Positions 15,005 through 21,140 of a DNA stretch of 21,562 bases are shown here, one piece after another (the stretch's first letter is position 1; the number at the start of each line of letters is the position of its first letter). A program made the position numbers and the translations under genes. The notes below the pieces were generated by a model. The model had not been told where the DNA came from, did no database searches, and was given only the letters and a program-made list of their open reading frames with translations. This stretch comes from Polyangiaceae bacterium (GTDB lineage: Bacteria > Myxococcota > Polyangia > Polyangiales > Polyangiaceae), in assembly GCA_025936205.1 (NCBI GenBank), contig JAICTU010000101.1:1-21562 (forward strand), written 5' to 3'.

Positions 15005-15078
15005 GAGAGCGCATCCGCGCTGCGCGCATAGGCGTTCGACGAAGCAACGCGAGATGGTCCTCATTTGCGCGAAGTGAA

Positions 15079-15092
15079 GTTCCTCATGGAAC
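15079..15092. promoter_or_regulatory. small palindrome in an A+T-richer patch of the aat-methyltransferase spacer
   Basis: GTTCC-TCAT-GGAAC has 5-bp arms and sits in a patch (about 15055-15110, with CATTTTCACAAAAAG) that is visibly richer in A+T than its surroundings. The convergent spacer 15005-15258 holds no gene that I can support. It could belong to either transcript end or be a regulator site. Confidence 0.2.
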
Positions 15093-15258
15093 ATGACATT
15101 TTCACAAAAAGGGACTGCCGCCGGTGAGAGCAGGCAGGGGCTCGGCCCCACAGCTCCCCGCGCGTCGCCAGGATAGGCCCACTGCCGGCCTCACTTCAGC
15201 AGCAGTGGGGCCACGACGGAGTGGCTGGGGTCCTCCCCCGCGCGGCGAACTCTTGCGC

Positions 15259-15990
15259 TCAGGACCGGGCCAGGACCAACGAATTGAAGTGTGGTCGCAG
15301 GCGCGCGCCGAGCGCGGGAGCCCTGTTGAACAACACGCGATCCAGCGCCTGGACTCCCCAGCGCCAGGGGTGTGCCCACAGGTCGTGGGAGGACAGGGGG
15401 AGCGTCTCGTGGTCCCAGGTGTAGAAGTGATCGAGCACAGCGAACCCGCTGTCGGTCAGCGTGGCCAGCGCGGTTTCCAGCGTGAAGTAGTGCAGGTGTC
15501 CGAACTCCCTGCGCATCGCCAGCATGTAGCGCGATTGGCGGAGCACGCTCTGCGCGTGCAGATCGAGCGGGATGTGAAAGATGAAGTGGCGCCCGCGGGG
15601 CCGCAACTTGCTGAGAAAGCTCAGATAGTCGGGTACATGCTCGAACACGTCGAGCAGCAGCACCAAATCGAAGACCTCGCTCGTGTCGCGCGAGAAGTCG
15701 AGCTTGAAGAACTTCAGGTTGGTGGCCTCCTTGGATCGGGCGAGGTCGATGGCCTGAGGCGAGATGTCGAAGCCCGAGAACCGCGTCGCCCGGTTCAGAC
15801 GGGAGCGCAGTTGAGCCAGTACTTCCCCCGCGCCGCAACCCACGTCACATACCGTCGCGGGCTGCAGGCGGTGGCGCTCGATCATTTCGAGCACCTTGCC
15901 TGCCTTCCACTCGGCGTCCCCGGTATGCCAGTCCGGAGCGTGCTCCAGATAGGCGCCCTGGGTATAGCGTTCGGTGAAGGAGACGGACAC
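15259..15990 (-). CDS. class I SAM-dependent methyltransferase
   Basis: The product is 243 residues. Motif I is VCDVGCGAGEVL (residues 47-58) and the acidic ribose-binding residue is D75 in FSGFDISPQAIDLA. The motif IV region is FDLVLLLDVFEHVPDYLSFLSKL, followed by PRGRHFIFHIPLD as motif V. This is the Methyltransf_11/23 (UbiG/UbiE-like) fold for small-molecule or lipid methylation. The acceptor cannot be told. It starts at GTG (15990), supported by a GGAG 6 nt upstream. It lies 133 bp downstream of the hydroxylase-PDZ gene on the same strand, and that gap is almost entirely a 15-bp tandem array. Joint action of the two enzymes on one target is conceivable but only inferred from adjacency. 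Confidence 0.88.
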   Translation of the reverse strand: MSVSFTERYTQGAYLEHAPDWHTGDAEWKAGKVLEMIERHRLQPATVCDVGCGAGEVLAQLRSRLNRATRFSGFDISPQAIDLARSKEATNLKFFKLDFSRDTSEVFDLVLLLDVFEHVPDYLSFLSKLRPRGRHFIFHIPLDLHAQSVLRQSRYMLAMRREFGHLHYFTLETALATLTDSGFAVLDHFYTWDHETLPLSSHDLWAHPWRWGVQALDRVLFNRAPALGARLRPHFNSLVLARS

Positions 15991-15996
15991 TCTCGA

Positions 15997-16000
15997 CTCC
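15997..16000 (-). promoter_or_regulatory. Shine-Dalgarno fixing the methyltransferase GTG start
   Basis: GGAG on the minus strand, 6 nt before the GTG at 15990. It lies just outside the tandem array and is the best evidence for the GTG start. Confidence 0.7.
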
Positions 16001-16010
16001 GATCTTCAGC

Positions 16011-16130
16011 ACACCGTCTCAACTAACACCGTCTCAGCTAACACCGTCTCAGCTGACACCGTCTCAGCTAACACCGTCTCAGCTAACACCGTCTCAGCTG
16101 ACACCGTCTCAGCTGACACCGTCTCAGCTG
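16011..16130. repeat. 15-bp tandem repeat array (8 units) spanning the hydroxylase stop codon
   Basis: Eight direct units follow the consensus ACACCGTCTCAGCTR: 16011-16025, then every 15 bp to 16130. The only variation is at position 12 (A in the first unit) and position 15 (A or G). A degenerate ninth start (ACATTGTC) lies in the last hydroxylase codons. On the minus strand every unit carries AGCTGA or AGTTGA, so a stop codon repeats in frame throughout. Where position 15 is G or A, the junctions give palindromic or near-palindromic TCAGCTGA at exact 15-bp spacing. The array fills the space between the hydroxylase stop and the methyltransferase ribosome-binding site. Confidence 0.97.
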
Positions 16131-17164
16131 ACATTGTCGAGTAGCCAGCGCAGTCCGCTGCGCACTCGGTCGGGGACGATGTTGCGATACAAGCGCACGC
16201 TCTCCAGTATTCGTTGGCCGTCGCGCATCACGCCCAAGCGCACCAGCTCACCGGCGCGGTGCCGCAAGTGAATGTAGTCCAGCGCGGTGCGAGCCACCTC
16301 GCAAACCTCCACACCGTTCACGGAATAGATGATGTCGCCGACATAGATCGGCGCGCGCATCAGCCGGGCAAAGGGATGCCGCACCTCGACTCGCGAGGCG
16401 AAGCCTTCGGGCTTGAACCCCAGCTGCTTCTTCTCGACCAGCGACAGGGGCTCGGCATGCGCGTAGGAGAACGAGTGCGAGGGGTTATCGAGGCTCGCGC
16501 GCTGCCAGGCCTCGTCATTGACCACGCCGGGCACATGCTCGGCCCGGTCGAGCAGCACCGCCATGCTCGGGTTGGGCTGCACGTCCATGATCAGATGGGT
16601 GCGGACCTCCGCGCCGTTGACCACGGCATGGGGGGCTTGATTGTCGAAGGTCCAGACCTCACCCACGTCGAAGTGGATCGCGCGCTTCTCCGACAGGAGC
16701 AGCGACCCGGCGTTCGTGGTGATCGGAATGTGGACGCGGAAGGGCGTCTTCCACGCCGGATCGTCGTCGGTGTGCGGTCGCGCGACCCCCATCGGGCGCA
16801 TGCGAAAAATGAACGCGTAGGTGATCTCGCCGAAGGGCCCGTCCGGAGCCAGCAGCGAGCTGATATAGGGCATCTGCTGCAGGCAGGCGTGGTCCGACAC
16901 CTGGGTGGTCGTGAAGTCTTCTGCGGTGCCCTTCTTGCCGCCTCGCAGCAGCAGCATGTTGGACGAGAAGTGCGCGCCCCAGTGTGTGCTGGACCAGGCG
17001 TCCGCCGGTACGGTGCGATAGTCCTCCAGCAGGGCCGGCACGTTCACGTTGACCGGGAGTTTGAGGAAGGAGCGCTTCACGTAGGGCCACGCGGCGACAA
17101 TGCTGCGCGTGGAAGGTCCCGTCTGAGCGCCGCTGGCAGGGAGATTCAGGGACATCTCGTTCAT
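16124..17164 (-). CDS. Asp/Asn (proline)-hydroxylase-type 2OG-Fe(II) oxygenase fused to a C-terminal PDZ-like domain
   Basis: The product is 346 residues. Residues ~30-200 match the Asp_Arg_Hydrox cupin fold. The metal site is H131-T-D133, then H179 in VWTFDNQAPHAVVN. R188 (RTHLIMDV) is the expected 2-oxoglutarate-binding Arg. RVHIPITTNAGSLLL is the conserved strand between them. The H-x-D...H...R pattern is like L-proline cis-4-hydroxylase and unlike human AspH, which lacks the carboxylate. Residues ~245-330 look like a PDZ domain: FASRVEVRHPFARLMRAPIYVGDIIYSVNGVEV, with the GD-I-x-x-VNG core, followed by GVMRDGQRILESVRLYR. No signal peptide is visible. PDZ domains bind peptide C-termini, so a protein substrate may be recruited; this is inference. 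The start is fixed by a GGAG 7 nt upstream. Its stop codon sits in the first unit of the 15-bp array. Confidence 0.82.
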   Translation of the reverse strand: MNEMSLNLPASGAQTGPSTRSIVAAWPYVKRSFLKLPVNVNVPALLEDYRTVPADAWSSTHWGAHFSSNMLLLRGGKKGTAEDFTTTQVSDHACLQQMPYISSLLAPDGPFGEITYAFIFRMRPMGVARPHTDDDPAWKTPFRVHIPITTNAGSLLLSEKRAIHFDVGEVWTFDNQAPHAVVNGAEVRTHLIMDVQPNPSMAVLLDRAEHVPGVVNDEAWQRASLDNPSHSFSYAHAEPLSLVEKKQLGFKPEGFASRVEVRHPFARLMRAPIYVGDIIYSVNGVEVCEVARTALDYIHLRHRAGELVRLGVMRDGQRILESVRLYRNIVPDRVRSGLRWLLDNVS

Positions 17165-17171
17165 GATATCG

Positions 17172-17175
17172 CTCC
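17172..17175 (-). promoter_or_regulatory. Shine-Dalgarno fixing the hydroxylase-PDZ start
   Basis: GGAG on the minus strand lies 7 nt before the ATG at 17164; a second GGAG lies 5 bp further upstream. The promoter must lie in the 260-bp spacer 17165-17424, where I see no other gene. Confidence 0.7.
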
Positions 17176-17382
17176 GCTCCTCGACGTACTGTCGCTACTG
17201 TCGGTCCGGCTCTACCTGCGTCAACGCTGACGGAGGTAACAGGAGCCGTCCCCCTCACTGAGGAGAACGCATAGCATGGCCTCGCGGGGCGGGCCAACGC
17301 CAGGGCTCCGGCGCCTGCCCCACATGGTTTCACCACGCTGTTTCTTCCTGCCACGCTCTCGTTCGCAGGATGCCCCCCTGTG

Positions 17383-17409
17383 CCGTGTTGCGTGCCGCAC
17401 GCAACACGG
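17383..17409 (-). terminator. strong hairpin after the GH43 gene, probable terminator
   Basis: CCGTGTTGCGTG / CACGCAACACGG form a 12-bp perfect stem with a 3-nt loop (CCG), 15 bp past the GH43 stop. It is the strongest inverted repeat in the window. No U-tract follows, as with the hairpins after amt and the triple-DsbA gene. It separates GH43 from the hydroxylase gene. Confidence 0.6.
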
Positions 17410-17424
17410 GTGCCACAATTGCGA

Positions 17425-19095
17425 TCAGCCTGCGGGGTGCGGGTTGTCCCCGGAGAAGGTGCGGCCCGCGTTCACTTCGAAGTCTCGCGGACGATAGTCG
17501 AAGTAGTCGAAGTCGGCAGGCAGAGCGGTACCCGCGAGGTCCTGGCAGGCCATGCCCACAAACGCGCCCGTGAAGTTCGGCGCGCCGGGGGCCGTGCATT
17601 CGTCCGCGAGAATGCTGGCGTCGAATTGCTGTGACAGCCAGGTGAGGGGACCATCCCCCACGCGGTAACCAAAGCGCAGGCGCTCGAAGTCCACTTCCGC
17701 TCGCAGCTCCACGGGAGCGCCCGCTGCGATCGGAATCGGAGCCGAGAGATGGTAGTTCACCACCTGGTCCGGCACGCGCGTCATCACGCGCAGATGCTTT
17801 CCGAGTTGCTCGTCGTGCGAGACATAGAGAAAGTGAAACTTCGTGCTGTTGTAGAAGCACGTGAGCCCCGCCAGTTGCTGAAAATGACGCGGTTCGAACT
17901 GCATCAGCGTCGCGGCGCTGTAGCAGTGGCTATCCTGGCGCCGCGCCACGAGGGATTGGCGATAGAGACTGCCCATGCCTTCGCGCCCGAAGAGGCGCAG
18001 ATGGCCCGGCTTCTCGCTCAGGCTGAACAGCTCCTCGGGCCACGGCGAGCGCAGCCACTGGAAGGCCGGAGGCAGCTCGGAGCCATCGAAGTGCTCGCGC
18101 ACCGGCTCCGCCGGGAAAGGATGCGGCTCCAGTTGCGGCGCCGGGAACTCGCGCATGGGCATGGCCTGGCCATCGAGGGTGCGCAGCCAGCCATCGTCAC
18201 ACCAGCGCATCGGCTGGATCGCCGTCTCGCGGCCGAGGGTGCAGCGGCCCCGGTTGGCGATGGGGCGGCCGCACAGGTACGCCATGTAGACTTCGCCGCT
18301 CGGCGTTTCCACCAGGTCTGCGTGCCCGGCGCGCTGCAGCGCCGCGTCGGGGCGGTTGCGCGCCGTCAGGATGTACTTGTCCGGATGCAGCTCGTAGGGC
18401 CCAGCGATGTTGCGCGAACGCGCCATCGTCACGGCGTGGCCGAAGCCCGTGCCGCCCTCTGCCGTGATCAGATAATAGTAGCCGTTGCGGCGATACAGGT
18501 GCGGAGCTTCGGTCAGACCGATCTCGGTACCCTGGAAGATGATGCGCCGTTCGCCGATCAAGCGGCGTTCGCGCTCGGAGTACTCCTGCAACGCGATGCC
18601 GGCGAATGGATTGCGCGCAGGGCGGTAGTCCCAGAGCATGTTCACGACGTACTTGCGCCCGTCATCGTCGTGGAACAACGAGGGGTCGAAGCCGCTGCTG
18701 TTCAGGAACACGGGTTCCGACCACTCGCCATCGATGCGCGGGCTGGTCACGACATAGTTGTGCATGTCCCGCAGCGAGATGTTGCCGTCCGCGGCGCGGC
18801 CGTAGCGCTTGAGATCCGTGTAGACGAGGTAGAACAATCCCTTGTCGTAGCTCAGACACGGCGCCCAGATGCCGCACGAGTCCGGCTCGCCCAGCATGTT
18901 CAGCTGGCTCGCGCGACGGAGCGGACGCGTCAGCAGCTGCCAGTGCGCGAGGTCGCGCGAGTGATGGATCTGGACCCCGGGGTACCACTCGAAGGTAGAG
19001 GTGGCGATGTAGTAGTCCTCGCCCACCCGAAGGATCGAGGGGTCGGGGTTGAATCCGGGGAGGATCGGGTTGGTGACCGTTGCGCGCTGGCTCAT
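17425..19095 (-). CDS. GH43 beta-xylosidase (subfamily 11-like), cytoplasmic
   Basis: The product is 556 residues, the usual length for two-domain GH43_11 beta-xylosidases. The start NPILPGFNPDPSILRVGEDYYIATSTFEWYPGVQIHHSRDL is almost the family consensus. Catalytic residues follow the five-blade propeller pattern: general base D18 (FNPDPS), pKa modulator D137 (SGFDPSLFHDD) and general acid E196 (LTEAPHLY). A C-terminal beta-sandwich starts near residue 320 (EHFDGSELPPAFQWLRSP) and ends with the FVGMACQDL and FDYFDYRP segments typical of this group. There is no signal peptide, so it would split imported xylo-oligosaccharides to xylose. No xylose transporter or isomerase is nearby. The final residues (TFSGDNPHPAG) are encoded by copy C of the dispersed palindrome. 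Confidence 0.93.
   Translation of the reverse strand: MSQRATVTNPILPGFNPDPSILRVGEDYYIATSTFEWYPGVQIHHSRDLAHWQLLTRPLRRASQLNMLGEPDSCGIWAPCLSYDKGLFYLVYTDLKRYGRAADGNISLRDMHNYVVTSPRIDGEWSEPVFLNSSGFDPSLFHDDDGRKYVVNMLWDYRPARNPFAGIALQEYSERERRLIGERRIIFQGTEIGLTEAPHLYRRNGYYYLITAEGGTGFGHAVTMARSRNIAGPYELHPDKYILTARNRPDAALQRAGHADLVETPSGEVYMAYLCGRPIANRGRCTLGRETAIQPMRWCDDGWLRTLDGQAMPMREFPAPQLEPHPFPAEPVREHFDGSELPPAFQWLRSPWPEELFSLSEKPGHLRLFGREGMGSLYRQSLVARRQDSHCYSAATLMQFEPRHFQQLAGLTCFYNSTKFHFLYVSHDEQLGKHLRVMTRVPDQVVNYHLSAPIPIAAGAPVELRAEVDFERLRFGYRVGDGPLTWLSQQFDASILADECTAPGAPNFTGAFVGMACQDLAGTALPADFDYFDYRPRDFEVNAGRTFSGDNPHPAG
17433..17457. repeat. dispersed palindromic repeat, copy C, inside the GH43 3' end
   Basis: The minus-strand sequence TTCTCCGGGGACAACCCGCA followed by CCCCG aligns without gaps to copy A with three mismatches over 25 bases. 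The hairpin stem is degraded here. It encodes most of the last residues of the GH43 enzyme and ends a few bases before its stop. Confidence 0.6.
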
Positions 19096-19123
19096 TGGTC
19101 GCAGAGTCTTAGGTCATTTCTCC

Positions 19124-19143
19124 GCGAATCAGGGCAGATTCGC
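19124..19143. promoter_or_regulatory. 20-bp inverted repeat, candidate operator between GH43 and the kinase
   Basis: GCGAATC-AGGGCA-GATTCGC has 7-bp perfect arms and a 6-bp centre, 28 bp upstream of the GH43 start in a 118-bp divergent spacer. Size and position fit a dimeric repressor or activator site. No regulator gene is adjacent. Confidence 0.45.
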
Positions 19144-19179
19144 TGTGTCTGGGGCCAGGATTTCGGCCTGGTGGTTTCT

Positions 19180-19207
19180 TTGACCCGAATCTGGGGTATC
19201 CTAGATC
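19180..19207 (+). promoter_or_regulatory. possible promoter of the kinase gene
   Basis: TTGACC (19180-19185) is followed after 16 bp by TAGATC (19202-19207), which ends 6 bp before the ATG. The -35 match is good and the -10 poor. If used, the transcript would be leaderless, consistent with the absence of a Shine-Dalgarno before the ATG. Confidence 0.25.
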
Positions 19208-19213
19208 CTGCCG

Positions 19214-21070
19214 ATGGCCAGCGAGCGCGATACCTGGCAGCAGCGCACCGGGCGGAAATGTCCCGCCTGTAACGCATCTCTGCCGCCGGACGGTACCTGT
19301 CCGGCGTGTGATCCGGGCACGCTCCCGACCGCCGCTGCCAGCAGCAGTTCCGCCAGCAATGCCCCCGCGAGCAACCCTTCAGGTGGCAGCCCAGCGAGCG
19401 GCGGCCCTGCGAGCCGCAGCCCAGCGAGCGGGAGCGCCGCTTCGGAGCCGGAGCTAGAGGCCAGCTCGACGCGCAGCGGCCTGCCGCCGATGAGGCTCGG
19501 CAGGGGGACGCGCGTCTCGGTCTATCGGATCGAATCCGTGCTGGGCGAAGGCGGCATGGGGGTGGTGTATCGCGCCTGGGACGAGGCCGTGGGGCGCCCG
19601 GTCGCGCTCAAGTGCTTGCACACGAACCTCGCGGGAGATCCCGATATCCGGCGGCGCTTCGCGCGCGAGGCGCGCGTGCTGCGCTCCTACGCGCATCCCA
19701 ACGTGATCCAGGTCTACGACTTCGTCGAGTTCGACTACCTGCTCGGGATCGTGATGGAGGTCGTCGACGGGCCGACCCTGGTGCAGTACCTCAACAAGTG
19801 GCGGGGGCGCATGCCGCTGGGCGAGGTACGCGAGATCTTTTCCGGCGTGCTCCAGGCGATCGGAGAGGGGCACAACCAGGGCATCGTGCATCGCGATCTG
19901 AAGCCGGACAATATCCTGGTCGGCGGCGAGGGCGATGCGCGACATCCCAAGGTCGTCGACTTCGGCATCGCCAAGATCCTGGAAGGCACGACCTACACCA
20001 TGAGCGGAGCGTTTCTCGGAACGTGCTGCTACATGTCGCCGGAGCAGGTCCAACATCCTGCCGCCGCCGATCGGCGTTCCGACATCTACTCTCTGGGCGT
20101 GACGCTGTATCAGCTGTGCACGGGGCGCGTGCCCTTCGAAGGCAACCACTTCTCCGTGATGATGGCCCATGTGCAACAGGCACCACGGCCACCGCGCGAG
20201 CTCCGCCCGGATTTGCCGGAGGAACTGGAGCGGCTGATCCTGGACGCGCTGGCCAAGGATCCCACACAGCGTCCAGCGACCTGCGAGCAGTTCCAGGAAC
20301 GACTGGAGAAAGCGCTACAGGCCATCCCGAAGGGGCCATCGCGCGCACAGGCAGCCGCGTTGCCTCCGGTCGTCAAGGGCGAGGCCGGCGTGGAGATGAT
20401 CCTGGTGCCCGGCGGCAGCTTTCAGATGGGGCGCGAGCGTCGCAGCGTGTACCTCGACGCCTTTTACATGGATGCGACTCCCGTCACGAACAAGGACTAC
20501 ATCACGTTTGTGGAGATCACCGGCTATCGCCCCACGGACGAGGGCTCCGGGCGATTTCTGAGCCACATGCACGCGCGCAAGATCCCGAAGGGCAAGGAGT
20601 TGCATCCCGTGGTCTTCATCTCGTACCGGGATGCCAGCGCCTACGCTGCGTGGGCGGGCAAGCGCTTGCCCACCGAGGCCGAGTGGGAAAAGGCCGCGCG
20701 CGGAACCGACGGGCGCAAGTACCCATGGGGCCGGTTGGAGCCGAGCGCCTTGACCGCCAACTACGGCAAGATGCACGGTGACACGATCCCGGTCGGCTCG
20801 CTGCCGGATGGGGCGTCGCCGTATGGCATCCAGGATCTGGCGGGCAACGTCTGGGAGTGGTGCTCCGACTATGACGACCCGAGCTTCTACAGCGATGGAC
20901 CCCCCAACAACCCGCGCAACACGCGGGGCGGGCCCAAGTCGCGCCTGGTCATGCGCGGTGGCTCGTACATGTACGGTCCGGGCTCATTGCGTACTTACAG
21001 CCGCACCAGTTTCGAGGCGCACTATCGCTTCGGGGATGGCGGGTTCCGCTGCGTTCGCTCTGTTGAATGA
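19214..21070 (+). CDS. Ser/Thr protein kinase with N-terminal zinc ribbon and C-terminal FGE/SUMF1-like domain
   Basis: The product is 618 residues. Residues 16-32 form a zinc ribbon (C16-PA-C19 ... C29-PA-C32). A Ser/Ala/Pro/Gly-rich linker contains four GSPAS-like pentapeptides. The kinase domain (~104-365) is complete: GEGGMGVVYRA glycine loop, K133 (VALK), HRDLKPDN (D228, N233), DFG at 249-251, and SPE at 275-277. A Pro/Ala linker leads to an FGE-sulfatase-like domain (~388-618) with the MILVPGGSFQMG start, RLPTEAEWEKAARG, GNVWEWCSDYDD and the RGGSY...GGFRCVR end. Active FGE has a Cys pair after RGGS; here the sequence is RGGSYMYGPGSLRTYSRT with none, so the domain is probably a binding or sensing module. 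No membrane segment is visible, so it should be cytosolic. Similar kinases occur in myxobacteria and planctomycetes. Confidence 0.93.
   Translation: MASERDTWQQRTGRKCPACNASLPPDGTCPACDPGTLPTAAASSSSASNAPASNPSGGSPASGGPASRSPASGSAASEPELEASSTRSGLPPMRLGRGTRVSVYRIESVLGEGGMGVVYRAWDEAVGRPVALKCLHTNLAGDPDIRRRFAREARVLRSYAHPNVIQVYDFVEFDYLLGIVMEVVDGPTLVQYLNKWRGRMPLGEVREIFSGVLQAIGEGHNQGIVHRDLKPDNILVGGEGDARHPKVVDFGIAKILEGTTYTMSGAFLGTCCYMSPEQVQHPAAADRRSDIYSLGVTLYQLCTGRVPFEGNHFSVMMAHVQQAPRPPRELRPDLPEELERLILDALAKDPTQRPATCEQFQERLEKALQAIPKGPSRAQAAALPPVVKGEAGVEMILVPGGSFQMGRERRSVYLDAFYMDATPVTNKDYITFVEITGYRPTDEGSGRFLSHMHARKIPKGKELHPVVFISYRDASAYAAWAGKRLPTEAEWEKAARGTDGRKYPWGRLEPSALTANYGKMHGDTIPVGSLPDGASPYGIQDLAGNVWEWCSDYDDPSFYSDGPPNNPRNTRGGPKSRLVMRGGSYMYGPGSLRTYSRTSFEAHYRFGDGGFRCVRSVE
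19385..19444 (+). repeat. 15-bp imperfect tandem repeat in the kinase linker
   Basis: Four in-frame 15-bp units encode GSPAS, GGPAS, RSPAS and GSAAS. The first three share GC-rich wording (GC-C-x-GCGAGC); the fourth has diverged. It lengthens the flexible linker between zinc ribbon and kinase. Confidence 0.85.
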
Positions 21071-21137
21071 GGCTGAATGAGTTTGAATGAGCAGAGGTTC
21101 CAGTGAGCTGAGCCGTCCAGTGAGCTGAGCCGTCCAG
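21061..21137. repeat. two short tandem arrays on the kinase stop codon and in the convergent spacer
   Basis: Three 10-bp units end in TGAATGA (21061-21090); the kinase stop is the TGA at 21068-21070. They are followed by two exact 17-bp units CCAGTGAGCTGAGCCGT (21100-21133) and the start of a third. They end 4 bp before the mepA stop, so almost the whole convergent spacer is repeat. Confidence 0.9.
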
Positions 21138-21140
21138 GCA

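Noticed and set aside
16011..16130. CRISPR array
   Set aside because: The units are contiguous 15-bp direct repeats with no unique spacers, and no cas gene is present.
17221..17418. Small minus-strand gene (65 codons) between GH43 and the hydroxylase
   Set aside because: It is very Arg/Cys-rich, runs through the 12-bp hairpin, and has no ribosome-binding site; likely non-coding spacer.
17749..19272. Plus-strand open frame of 507 codons opposite GH43
   Set aside because: GH43 on the minus strand is full length with all three catalytic residues. The plus frame is an Arg/Ala/Val-rich shadow and also overlaps the kinase start.
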